From the NCBI GenBank assembly GCA_030407085.1, contig CM059582.1, forward strand, positions 134,885,001 through 134,949,000: a stretch of DNA of 64,000 nt, written 5' to 3'. A program made the position numbers and the translations under genes. Position 1 is the first letter of the stretch. Every line of letters starts with the position of its first letter. The notes beneath the pieces are model-generated. The model ran no database searches. It was not told the DNA's origin and saw only the letters and a list, made by a program, of their open reading frames with translations. Origin of the DNA: Trichopria drosophilae (Eukaryota > Arthropoda > Insecta > Hymenoptera > Diapriidae). This document shows, one piece after another, positions 35,030-45,475 of the stretch.

Positions 35030-35200
35030 CGTGCTAATTCCATATTAGAGCACGTTATTCACAATACCTGCCAAAAATGTACCAAGTACTGGTGCCAGGA
35101 GGGTTGGCAAAAAACCGCCATGTTCAATGATAATGCGCTTTTTAGTATCGAAGGAACTGTCGGGATTTGATAATTTTCGAAGAATATCTGCGTGCTCACG
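35030..35200 (-). pseudogene. Small Gly/Pro-rich hydrophobic ORF of the Polinton remnant
   Basis: About 45 residues, ending in a hydrophobic Gly/Pro/Leu segment (FLPTLLAPVLGTFLAG) preceded by basic residues. Short proteins of this type occur between the ATPase and integrase genes in Polinton-like elements. The function is not established, and the assignment rests on position and pattern. Confidence 0.4.
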
Positions 35201-35229
35201 TATCTTGTGAATATACGTTACCTCATAAA

Positions 35230-35900
35230 ATATTCAATGCTATTTCACAAATTGCGTATTACTGGTATTAGATTGGGCACCGTGCAACCTTTTATTTTTT
35301 TTCTTTGTACGTAAACATAACGGTAATCATCATCCGGGAAAATGCGGGTATGGTAACGTACATTGTCAGGTGTGGACTGTTTTAAATCGAGCAGAATGTA
35401 ACCGTGTGGCTGTGATGCAGCATCGAAGTAGCACTCTTGAATGAATGTCCAATCTGTGCTCTATTCCGCGGATTTTTAAAAACTACGATGTAATTTGCAT
35501 TGAGCGATATATCCCTTTAGGCTTTTCCCTGATGGAATAAATTTGCGTGAAGAAAATGACACTCAAATTCATGTGGTAGTTACTTTTTCTGAAAAGACTC
35601 ACGATTGCATTGTCACCGGACGATTCCCTCATTAAATCATCGATAATCAGGACACGCTGCGGTAGCCCCTCTACAAATTCAATTTCACCTCTTAATTGTT
35701 TGTAGGTAGGTTGACATTCGGAATAATAGAAATTATACGATCAAATCACGTGTTGTTCTTTTCTTTGATATAGAGCAGAACATTTTTAACAAACACAGTT
35801 TTACCGCAACCCGTGGAACCACATATCATTGATGTCCAAGGATATTTCCGCCGTTCGTCCATAATGTCTGCTAAAGTGATAGAAGGAGCTGCATTGTAAT
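35230..35900 (-). pseudogene. Polinton/Maverick-type packaging ATPase (degenerate)
   Basis: A Walker A motif (GSTGCGKT, about 35800-35822) follows a short N-terminal segment. A decayed Walker B-like region lies near 35650, and a C-terminal stretch (FDAASQPHGYILLDLK, then RIFPDDDYRY) lies near 35300-35420. The order is that of the A32/FtsK-like ATPase that packages DNA in Polintons and related viruses. Frameshifts near 35745 and 35690-35470 break it. No polymerase B, protease or capsid gene was seen within the window, so most of the element is missing. Confidence 0.6.
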
Positions 35901-36309
35901 ATATATATGGACATATCCCTAGAACATTTAATATTTCATTTCAGAAAAAAATAAATTTTTAATGCACGCTATATACATTTAATAGTAAATGTATGTTATT
36001 ACACCTATAAAAAATAAGAAAAATTTTGCGTAACTCATTTTTGTGCATACTTATTTGCTTAAAAAGTTAAAACGGTGTTTTAACAAAATCAACTCTTCTA
36101 CAGACAAAAACGACTCACCAAAAAAGTTTTATAAAGATTAACATCTGACGTTCCAATGTACAGTTAAAGCATGCTTTTTAATATTCTATTTTATATATTA
36201 CATTAAACGCTCAGACACGTGTATTTCTATTTTTATCGTAGAATCCATAAAAAAATTGTCAGACAATTATTCAACACCCCCATTGTAGATTTCCTTATCA
36301 GTATAAGCG
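35901..36309. other. AT-rich DNA, no gene seen
   Basis: No coding frame, repeat or terminal structure was recognised. Confidence 0.4.
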
Positions 36310-36311
36310 TA

Positions 36312-36570
36312 CAGTAGAGTCCCGGTATATTTACCCCGATCAGTTCCTCGCCTTCCCCTTTCGCCTCGTTATATTTACCAAAAGAAGGGCATATTCGCTT
36401 CTGTCACTCCCCACAGTCCCGTTATGTTTGTGACGTCACAGCAGACTTTACTTGAGGCCCAAGCCCAGAAGATGGGGGAAAAAGAGAGGGGCTATAGGTA
36501 ACGAGACGGATCCGCGCAAATATGCTGGGACTTAAATATAACTAGAATCAATTATACCGGGACTCTACTG
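36312..36570. mobile_element. pogo/Tigger-type MITE
   Basis: Perfect-looking 19-bp inverted repeats, CAGTAGAGTCCCGGTATA at the left and its inverse at the right, are flanked by TA on both sides (36310-36311, 36571-36572). The TIR start CAGTAGAGTC and TA target are typical of pogo-like elements. The 259-bp element has no coding capacity. Confidence 0.85.
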
Positions 36571-36853
36571 TATAATTTTTAATGAAGATCAAAATTAATT
36601 TTTAATAAAAATACTTAATAAATTTATAATTCAAACCTTTATATCAGATCGCGAGACTCGTGCGGACAATTGACATCACAGGAGTGTATAATAAACAGAA
36701 GATGGAAATCGGTGAATTGTAAATTATTAACAATGAAAATGTTTACTGGTTGTATTTCCAATTTATATTTTTACAATGTAGAGGAGCGGTCGCTCCTCGA
36801 GCCAAGTTCTTATCAGACCTAATAACCGAATGTACATACAGTATATCTATATA

Positions 36854-37097
36854 CAGGGTGGACCTCGGCTGGCGGGTCATAGGCATCCCAGGTTAAAGAA
36901 GTAACTAGATCATCAATCGATTAATCCCGTGGTAATTAGGGTTTGCTACAAGATTTTAATTTCTCACAATACATAACAAAACAGAATTAAGAATTGTAGT
37001 AAAGCCGACAAGTTCTAAAAACCGCGTGATTAGTCGGCTGATCTAGTTACTTCTTTAACATGGAATGCCTATGACCCGCAAGCCGAGGTCCACCCTG
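36854..37097. mobile_element. MITE with ~65-bp TIRs, TA target
   Basis: CAGGGTGGACCTCGGCTGGC... at the left is inverted at the right, with the homology continuing through AAAGAAGTAACTAGATCA. TA flanks both ends. It is noncoding; the ends suggest a Tc1/mariner-related MITE. Confidence 0.85.
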
Positions 37098-38040
37098 TAT
37101 ATAGCGCACGGCGACCGCTTCTATTTACCGCGACCAAAGACTTATTTCATGCGCGCCCAATGCATTGTGCGTTTTCCTATTTTTCAGACTGATAATCGGG
37201 AGTTCTGGATAAGCCCAATATTTTTTATTTATTTTTTCTTCAATTTGAACCGAATTCGGTCGGAATCCGTTGAGTAGATCGCTAGATATCGTCATTTTAT
37301 TTATCATGTGATTGATTTCAATCATACTTTTTTCTTTTTTCCGACCAATATGACATATATAGTAGTGTAGGTAAAACCTAAAAATAGCAGTTTCCATAAG
37401 TCTCGATCGTGACTGTCGCGTCCGCTGTCGTCAATACGAACAGTCTTGACGTTTTGACGTTTATGGAATAGAAGAAGAAGACACCATTGTGAAAAAATTG
37501 TGAGATGAACCTGTGAGATGACAAAATAGAGATCTGCCTGAAAAGTGGCTTGGAAAACCTGATTGTGAAGAGAACCTGAACTTTTCTCAATGTAATGTTG
37601 AAATGATCTTGTAAGTATAGTTTATAATTTACAAAAAAATCTTCGCAGTTGATTGCTGGAAAGAAATTGAAAACGATAATAAAAAAGTGTAAACAACGGT
37701 ATTAAGAATTCAAATAATTTGTCGTAATGTCATGTATCACGTACAGAGAGCAGCAAATACTAGTAGTTTGTCTTTCCGACACAACTGGCTTGTGTCTATT
37801 TAAAGTATTATATAAAATTGTATATTATTATATAAATTTATTTAAATTATAACTACACTTACAAGATCATTAGTACCATAGTTCGTCCAGCTTCTATGTT
37901 TACACATTTTTAAGCATTTCTTGGCATTTTGAGTATGAAATGCACTAAACATGTATTTGCGATATATGATAATTAATAAAGAAAGTATGTAATAATATAC
38001 TTGATTGTAAGAGTCGATTGTCTATGATATGAAACAATAT
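37098..38040. other. AT-rich DNA, no gene seen
   Basis: 37700-38040 shows diverged direct similarity to 38340-38560 (GTATTAAGAATT..., GCACTT/GCACTA ... TTGCGATA ... TCGATTGTC), so part of it belongs to the repeat system at 38041-38970. Confidence 0.35.
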
Positions 38041-38970
38041 AATTACGAAACAGTCCCTCTTGTTGGCTTCAATGCTCTTTACCAAGAATAATTATTGAAG
38101 TGTAGCTGGGGACAGCTTGAAGAGATTAGTGTGTTGACATCGGTTTTCTGACATCCTGGCTGTTGAAAAAGTAGAAATTTTGAATCTTCTGAAAATTTAT
38201 TGAAACGTAAGTAAACATTTCTGACATGTAATCTTCCAGTGATCTTGGGAGTACATTTTTTCATCTAGAAAGGAATCTCCGTAATTGACTTATAAGAGAA
38301 AGGAAAACCCGATTAGAAGCATGTGTTACTTCTAATTATCGTATTAAGAATTTAATTCTTTACACGTAATGGTATATTCTGCTGTTATTTCAAGCACCGA
38401 AGTTCTTCCATCTTTGTCTATTTGCATTTTTGTTAAATATTTTCTGTCATTTTAAGCTTGAAGTGCACTTGCGATAAAATTGTGATACGCAACTATTCAT
38501 AATGAAAGTGTCTCCTGATATATTTATCTTCTACAATCGATTGTCAGAATTTCCATGACAGGGACTGCTACAAGAAGTACAAACAGATAAAGCTGGAAGA
38601 ACTTGGGAGCTCGAAATAATAGCAATATATTATATTAGGATAAAAGATTTAATCTTAAATTCTTAGTACGATTGCTCACAGTTTCTTTCAATCAATTTTC
38701 AATTTCCTTTCTTTCGTAAGTCAAGTACGGAGATTCTATTGTAAATTAAAAAACTTACTCCAAAGATCACTATACATTAACATTACATTTGAGAAATGAT
38801 TACTTACATTTCAGTAATTTTTCAGGACCTACAAAAATTCATTTTTTTTCCAGCAAGGATTTCGTAGAAGTGCTGTCAAAACACCAAGTTCCGAGCTGTT
38901 CCCAGCTACACTTCAATAGTTTCTTATAGTAAAAAGCATCGAATCCAACGAGGTGACTATTTCGTGTTAA
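38041..38970. repeat. ~930-bp imperfect palindrome
   Basis: Three separate blocks pair in inverted orientation around the same centre (about 38503): 38050-38120 with 38890-38960 (AGCTACACTTCAATA), 38268-38300 with 38698-38735 (GAATCTCCGTA.TTGACTTA) and 38400-38425 with 38575-38610 (AGTTCTTCCA.CTTT). It is probably a decayed foldback element or two inverted copies of one repeat. Confidence 0.6.
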
Positions 38971-39317
38971 ACAGGACCTGTCAGTGGAACCATGGCTACG
39001 TATCATCAATGGACTGCAGTAGACATGTGTATCGTTTGATAGTTTCTTTATTAACCCTTTGCGTCTCAGTGGAACAGACGTCGTCCCACTTACATTTACA
39101 TAAATTTTGCTTTTTTTGTTGTGAAATCTAAGACCCATTTTGATCAAATCTTTCTCTATTACTTATATAGACCCTAATAATCAGTAAAAAATTGTTTCCC
39201 CTTCATTGCTAATAAAATTGTTATTAACAAAACAAGTTTAAAAAATGATTTTTTTCTCGAATAAATGCAGTTTTAAGAAAACCTCCCATTATTTTTTTCT
39301 GACAATTTTTTCACAGA
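38971..39317. other. No gene seen
   Basis: A minus-strand open frame (38839-39147) spans this region but shows no recognisable motif. Confidence 0.35.
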
Positions 39318-39510
39318 GATTTTTGGTATCGCTGATTACGAATACGGGGTTAATTTTTTGAAATTCGAAATGGCGGACAAAAATGTTAAATATAACTGTA
39401 TTTGGACAAAATTTGGTAATCGAGTGTTTTCGGGGTCGCTCATTACGAATCCGAGGTTACATTTGCCAAATTCAAAATGGCGGATCCAATATGGCGGCAA
39501 AAATGTTAAA
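39318..39510. repeat. Two copies of the dispersed 'GGCGGATCCAATATGGCGG' repeat
   Basis: Units at 39327 and 39430 share TCGCT.ATTACGAAT.CG.GGTTA...AAATTC.AAATGGCGGA; the second ends GGATCCAATATGGCGG. The same pattern occurs at 12240-12500 and 26515-26595. Confidence 0.7.
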
Positions 39511-39739
39511 TGTAACTCTAGACAAAATTTATGAAATATTTAATTCGTATTACACATTGGAAAAGAGGCTAAGGGCTGGGATTCGTTACTTCATAGAATT
39601 CCAGGGCATCCAAGACTCGCTACGTAGCCGTTCCTCATTATAAGTCCCTTTTATATTTTTTTTTAGTTTTTAAATTCTTAAATTTTAATAATTTAAAAAC
39701 AAATTTTTTAATATTTAAATGTAATCATACTCAGATTTA

Positions 39740-39973
39740 TTTATTTATGATATGCAATACAACAGTTTTTTTAAATGTCAAGCACAACGGAAAATTGAAA
39801 ACTTTGCACATAAATTGTGTTCTATATTCATTAATTTTAGTGCTACATTGAGCACATCTCCTTCGCATTTTATTCGGTAACATTATAGATAAGTGTTCTG
39901 CATTTGCTTGTCTTTTTCTAGTGAAACTTGAGGTTTCCGACAACTCATTCCTCTTCTTGAACATTTTTAACAT
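39740..39973 (-). pseudogene. piggyBac-like C-terminal Cys-rich fragment
   Basis: The 78 codons contain RRCAQCSTKINEY and FMCKVFNFPLC, matching the RCTYCSTKMH / YCKTCNVPLC domain of the copy at 31963-33270. The second Cys of the second pair has been lost (CKVF for CKTC). The transposase core is not present upstream, so it is a short relic. Confidence 0.6.
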
Positions 39974-40173
39974 TTTTTTCTGGATACAGTATTTGCTAAT
40001 AATTCATTTATGATCATTAATCTAAATTGTTTCAATTTCCTGTGTTTTTCCTTATAATAAATGGTTATACACAATTGGCGGATGACGCTACGTAAACCTG
40101 GCAAGACCGTAATCGAAAATCGAAAATTTAATTAATGGATAACTTGGAGCTCAATTAGTGCTAATTTAATGCT

Positions 40174-40398
40174 CTAATGAAACAAGCTTTCGGCTTCTTC
40201 AAACATGTCGGACATCTGTTTGAGCTCTTTCCGAGCCTCGAGTGCGGTCCGGGCGACCTGTATTTTAATTCTTTCTGCATTATTGCTTTCGGCATATTCA
40301 TGGCTTTGCCTCCCAACATCAATACCCATGCTGTCCATGATACGCAGAACCGTTGAGTGCCCTTCGTTGAAAATCGAAGCAGAAATAAACATTGCCAT
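40174..40398 (-). pseudogene. Fragment resembling the C-terminus of a transposon protein
   Basis: The frame encodes a segment (SIFNEGHSTVLRIMDSMGIDVG, residues 8-29) followed by a basic helical tail (ARTALEARKELKQ). Similar 'FN(E/D)G...VL...MGI..G' endings occur in proteins of large insect and cnidarian transposons. There is no catalytic domain here, and the family is not established. Confidence 0.3.
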
Positions 40399-40521
40399 TT
40401 CAACAGTTTTTAGTCCACAAAAAAAAAAAAAGGTTTCAGGAGCGTATTCTATGGCAACTTTACTAACTTATGCAAAAAAATTGAATTTTTTGGTCGTTCT
40501 AAAGGTATACCCCCCCCCCCC

Positions 40522-40842
40522 TGAAGGGGTGCCACAGTGCTCAGTTGGTAAGGTAGGAATTTATGAAAAAAAATGTAAATTAAAAATTACTGAATCGATT
40601 TTTTAAAATTCGGGCTCTATAACGACCATTCCAAACACTATATACGACCACCCAAAAAATATCAAAGAGGTTCGTTGAGTGGCCGAGAATTTTATGAAAT
40701 ACGAAAGAAGCATCTGTTTCAGAAAATTCCCGGTCAATTCTCTTTGATATTTATTGGTTGATCAGATTCAGTAAATTTTAATTTAGATTTTTTTGCATAA
40801 ATTCCTATCTTACCATCTGAGCACTGTAGAACCCCTTTAAGG
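40522..40842. repeat. Foldback element, ~80-bp arms
   Basis: CAGTGCTCAGTTGGTAAGGTAGG followed by AATTTATG and AAATTAAAA.TTACTGAATC is inverted at 40764-40842. Similar sequence also occurs alone at 45534-45582 (AAATTCCTACTG...GAGCACTTTAGAACCCCCTT). Confidence 0.65.
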
Positions 40843-41112
40843 GATTTCTTTACGATACATTTATTATATGGGTTCATCTCTAAAAGATTAGGGACTCGAA
40901 GAGGGAATCTATTACTGACGAAAAAATGCGTTTTTTTCTTTTTTGGCCATTTTTTAATATGATGCAGCTTCCGCACGAAATACGTCACTGATCTAACCCC
41001 CACCAAATTTAAATTATAAGCTTCCGCGTAAAAGACATTTAGCTTTAGTGTTTAAGTGTGACCAGGCAAGAGGTCAAAAGAAGATACCTGCATATGTGCC
41101 ACCGGAAGCAAA

Positions 41113-41240
41113 TTTTTCCAAATCTCTAGCACCTTGCGTATGCGATTCACAATGCATCGGCCATCATTGTTTATAATTTTTCCAAATCTCTAGCACCATG
41201 CGTATGCGATTCACAATGCATCAGTCATAATTGTTTATAA
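41113..41240. repeat. Tandem repeat, two 64-bp units
   Basis: TTTTTCCAAATCTCTAGCACC...GCGTATGCGATTCACAATGCATC occurs at 41113 and 41177. A third diverged unit (GAAGCTCTAGTACCATGCGTG) is at 41332. Confidence 0.8.
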
Positions 41241-41699
41241 TTTTTGTAAATAAACAATCAATTCGAGTTCCTCCATTAAACTATTCGGGTGATTTTTGGG
41301 GTAGTTTATGCTACCTGACGCAATGTTTCCCGAAGCTCTAGTACCATGCGTGTCCATTTTACCAACTGTCCCGCAATTGTTTATAACATTTTTAAACAAC
41401 AGGCATTTGTTTATAGTGTTATATTTATTCTCCGTAGGCCTCTGTGGGTAATGCCCGATCTTATTGAGCATTCATTATGGAAATAAGGAGAACTTTTTAA
41501 AATTTGTTCCCTCCACTGTCGACTTTTCCTATGTGGCTGCTGGAAGTGGCTGCTATCCTCAGGTTCATTTGCAAATTCAAGGTCACTTGGATGAAAAACC
41601 TGAGGTTAGAGCATCACCTTGATTTTAACCACCCCAATTCTCATCTCTCCTGTTTCAATTACATATATTATTTCCTCCCATCTCCCAAACAAATGTACA

Positions 41700-42255
41700 A
41701 ATCCATCTGCGTCATCGAGTTCTCTGCACCAGCAGAGACAAATATAGTCAGCAAAGAGGACGAAAAACGGATGAAATATCGGGAACTCCTGTTCGAAATG
41801 AGCAAGCTGTATCGAGGATTCAAAATCAAGCTCGTCGTGCTGATAATTGGAGTGCTGGGAGGAATGAGACCAACTTTCCTTGAAAACATCACAAGCATTC
41901 GGGCCTGCCGAGAACATGCAAATTCCATCGCAGACCGAATGCAGAAAGCAGTGTTGTTGGGATCTCTTCGTCTACTGAGGTTACAATAGATCCTGTAACC
42001 ACTTACCCAATAGTAGAGGTTACAGTTGCAAAAGAAATGGCCCGGTGCAGTCTGCAGCGGAGGAGATGGATATCGGAGCCACTTTTCTGCTGCACACTGC
42101 ACACGTGGATTATGGAGGGCTAAGGGAGGTTAGGGTGTTAGTCGGTAAACCTTGCCGTCAACATCCAAGGTGAGGGAGTCCGACACACGGGGGGTTAAAC
42201 AACATCTTCAACCCCCTATGGTGCCCAACGCATTTCCCCCCTCCGTCAAAAAAAA
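41700..42255 (+). mobile_element. R4/Dong-like LINE copy A, 5'-truncated
   Basis: It begins abruptly within the endonuclease (ICVIEFSAPAETN) and keeps the frame KEDEKRMKYRELLFEMSKLYRGFKIKLVV..., including the ~40 residues missing in the copy at 17028. The stop is at 41987-41989. The 3' UTR matches that of the antisense copy (GGTGAGGGAGTCCGACACACGGGG) and ends CGTCAAAAAAAA. The 5' truncation and poly(A) tail are normal products of target-primed reverse transcription. Copy B begins at the very next base. Confidence 0.85.
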
Positions 42256-42282
42256 GGCCCAAAGGAAATGATGCGTAACACA

Positions 42283-43196
42283 CACGGAGAGAAAAGTTAG
42301 GTATTTTCTGCTATGCACTCCGGTAATTTTCGCAGAAGTATCTCCGGCAGTCTACATACTGCAGAAATTACAGAAGTCGCCTATAAAGGATACAGGATGG
42401 CTTAAAGCAGAACTCGGCTTATATGAATATGGTAAAATATATAGGATTATTCAGCAGAATCTGCAAAACTTATTAAAGAGAAAATTAGCGAATTCTTTAA
42501 AAACTTCCGTTCAGTATTATAATTTTAGAGTATATAGAAACAATGTATACTAAAATACCAGTGATAATCGTGGAAAATTTATACTTTTGACTGTAAAATA
42601 TAAAGTAAATTCAAATCCAAAACCCAAAGGGCACGAAGAACCCAAATGTTTCTAAAACGTTTTTAGAATGTTCCAGAAACGGTCCTAAAACGTTTTATGT
42701 CTGCAACATGGATGAAACGTATATAAAACGTTCCGTAAAAGTTGCAGATATAAAACGTTTTAGGAACGTTTCTGGAACATTCTAAAAACGTTTTAGAAAC
42801 ATTTGGGTTCTTCGTGCCCGTTGGGAAGCAACAATTCGTGACATGAGAGGCTAGGTTTTCGTATATTCTACGCACACATATGCACTCCGTATATTACTCA
42901 ACCCTCGAATCGTTGAACAAATCGTTCTAACTTTCACGAGATTAAAAAGTTTTTTTGCAAATATTTATTACATATGGTTTTCAGAGAATTTTTCACATCA
43001 CATAAAGGCAAGCACACCGGTTGTTGCGGGAAAACCACGTTGCACGTGGAATGTTGGTATTACTGCGCCGACTCTGCACTCATTGGGAAAAAGACCTGTA
43101 ATAACTGCAGTATTGAAATATTACGTTTACCTTACCGGGTACGGGTTAATTTAGAAACGAAAATAAGATGAAATTTGCGGAACTTTTCTCTCCGTG
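42283..43196. mobile_element. 914-bp nonautonomous TIR element
   Basis: CACGGAGAGAAAAGTT at the left is perfectly inverted at the right (AACTTTTCTCTCCGTG). The element splits the 5' UTR of R4 copy B between CGTAACAC and AATGCGGCT. The target duplication is 2-3 bp at most and not clear. The CAC start would fit a CACTA/EnSpm relative, but this is weak. There is no coding capacity. A long foldback lies inside. Confidence 0.8.
42623..42825. repeat. 203-bp foldback/MITE
   Basis: Arms of about 85 bp from CCCAA.GGGCACGAAGAACCC to the centre pair almost perfectly; the interior is built from AAACGTTTT-type repeats. It lies inside the 914-bp element. Confidence 0.85.
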
Positions 43197-44002
43197 AAAT
43201 GCGGCTGTGCCAAAAGCTGCATCCTAGCCTATCTTCCCAAATGGCCTACTCTCACCTCCACGTGTGCTTATTAAAGCCGGTGGGCCCTGGACTCTTAGCA
43301 ACCTTGCCAGAGATTGGGTAACGAACCCCAGTGGATGGCGAGGTAAGACACAAACGAGAGAGGCATAACAACGGGGAGTAGGGCTGTAACGGAGTTTCCT
43401 CCCGGACTGCTCGTGCCGCTGCTTAGTCGGTACGCCAGGTTCAATATGAGCAATTCACCTCTTTTTCGTAACTCAGACAGAACAAAACAGTAAGATGGAA
43501 GGTCTTAGAGAAATAACTGCCTGGGAGATAAATAAGAGAGACTATATTCAATGAGCAGAGATACAATATGGCCCCTTTATGAGGCCCGACTACAAATATG
43601 CCACGACGGAATGCGACACCGTACCTTTTACGGAAAGGGGTTTTTGGAAGAGCCCTAGCACCGCGTGTCACCGTGCCTAGGAGTGGGAGGCAAAAGGTAC
43701 CGCGTGTCACCGTACCGCTGCCGGGATGGGGTTTTAGCGGAGGGACCAGGGCAATAAACCCGTAGTCCTAGACGGATAGGATCAGGGCAATGAACCCGTA
43801 ATCCTAGAGGATAGCAACCTCGCGAGTCACCAGGTCGCTAGGAAGGAGGTAGGGTACCCGTGGGAGCGGGCAAGGAATAATCACTTTTCCCGGAACGTGC
43901 GCCGTCTCTTATACTCTAACGAGCCGGGCAACGATTGCGCGCGCCACGTACGGAAACGAACTAGGCGCCGCCTATATCGGCGTTTACGCGCGAACAAAAG
44001 GC

Positions 44003-44011
44003 GCTGAATAT
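44003..44011. repeat. Left 9-bp target-site duplication
   Basis: GCTGAATAT, identical to 57373-57381. Confidence 0.95.
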
Positions 44012-44285
44012 ATGACGCTGAAGTTGGCGAATTATACGCAGCGAAAGATACGAAAACGCAGTGGTTCTCAAACGCCCGGGTGCGCCCGGGAAATATAGGA
44101 GGATTATGACAATAGAAAGCATTGCAAACGTCGCTGTTAATACGAATCGACAAAAATACATGTTAACAATGTTCCATAAGGATTTAGGGAAATTTCCATT
44201 ACTTTTTTGAAAAATAACAACGGAATAATCAAAAAAATATAGTCTTCCTATCTTTTGCTCAGTTCATGGGATATCTACAGGGTAG
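44012..44285 (+). repeat. Left unique terminal inverted repeat of MULE
   Basis: Nearly identical to the reverse complement of 57100-57372. It contains a GC-rich palindromic patch (CGCCCGGGTGCGCCCGGG) and CAGTGGTTCTCAA. Its inner part is a diverged array unit. Confidence 0.95.
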
Positions 44286-45475
44286 GCAATCGCCGATTTT
44301 GATATAAATTGATAGTAATACATACTAAGAATGTTTCTGAAGAGTTTCGAAAAATTTCCATTATTTTTTTGAAAAATAATAGTGGAAAAATCCAAAAAAT
44401 ATCGTTTTTTCCAATCTTTACTAACTTTATGAAATATCTAGGGGGTAGGCAATGGCCGATTGTGATATAAATTGATAGTAATACATACTAAGAATGTTTC
44501 TGAAGAGTTTGGAAAAATTTCCATTATTTTTTTGAAAAATAATAGTGGAAAAATCCCAAAAATATAGTTTTTCTACATTTATCCAAACTTTATGAAATAC
44601 CTAGGGGGTAGGCAATCGCCGATTTTGATATAAATTGATAGTAATACATACTAAGAATGTTTCTGAAGAGTTTGGAAAAATTTCCATTATTTTTTTGAAA
44701 AATAATAGTGGAAAAATCCCAAAAATATAGTTTTTCTACATTTATCCAAACTTTATGAAATATCTAGGGGGTAGGCAATCGCCGATTTTGATATAAATTG
44801 ATAGTAATACATACTAAGAATGTTTCTGAAGAGTTTGGAAAAATTTCCATTATTTTTTTGAAAAATAATATTGGAAAGATCCAAAAAATATAGTTTTTCT
44901 ACATTTTTCCAAACTTTATGAAATATCTTGGGGGTAGGCAATCGCCGATTTTGATATAAATTGATAGTAATACATACTAAGAATGTTTCTGAAGAGTTTG
45001 GAAAAATTTCCATTATTTGTTTGAAAACTAATAGTAGAAAAATCAAAGAAATATAGTTTTTCTACATTTTTCCAAATTTTATGAAATATCTGGGGGGTAG
45101 GCAATCGCCGATTTTGATATAAATTGATAGTAATACATACTAAGAATGTTTCTGAAGAGTTTCGAAAAATTTCCATTATTTTTTGAAAAATAATATTGGA
45201 AAAATCAAAAAAATATCGTTTTTTTAAACTTTTCCTACCTTTATTGACACATCTAGGGGGTAGGCAATCGCCAATTTTGATATAGATTGATAGTAATACA
45301 TACTAAGAATGTTCCTGAAGAGTTTGGAAAATTTTCCATTATTTTTTTGAAAAATAATAGAGGAAAAATCCAAAAAATATCGTTTTTCCAACTTTTCCCA
45401 ACTTAATGAAATATCTAGGGGGTAGGCAATCGCCGATTTTGCTTTAAATTGATAGTGCTACATACTAAGAATGGC
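44286..45475 (+). repeat. Left minisatellite array, ~8 units of ~163 bp
   Basis: GATAGTAATACATACTAAGAATG recurs at about 44310, 44473, 44636, 44799, 44962, 45125, 45288 and 45450. Units contain GGGGGTAGGCAATCGCC and differ at a few per cent of positions. Confidence 0.95.

Noticed and set aside
38839..39147. 102-codon minus-strand gene
   Set aside because: Half of it lies in the right arm of the palindrome, and the product shows no motif.
44056..44110. Separate hAT element, because CAGTGGTTCTCAA looks like a hAT terminus
   Set aside because: The motif lies at the same place in both MULE terminal repeats, and the 9-bp target duplication lies outside it.
44753..45176. Repeated small proteins (MEIFPNSSETFLVCITINL type) in the arrays
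   Set aside because: They arise from the minisatellite unit in one frame, recur with every unit and lack a gene context.
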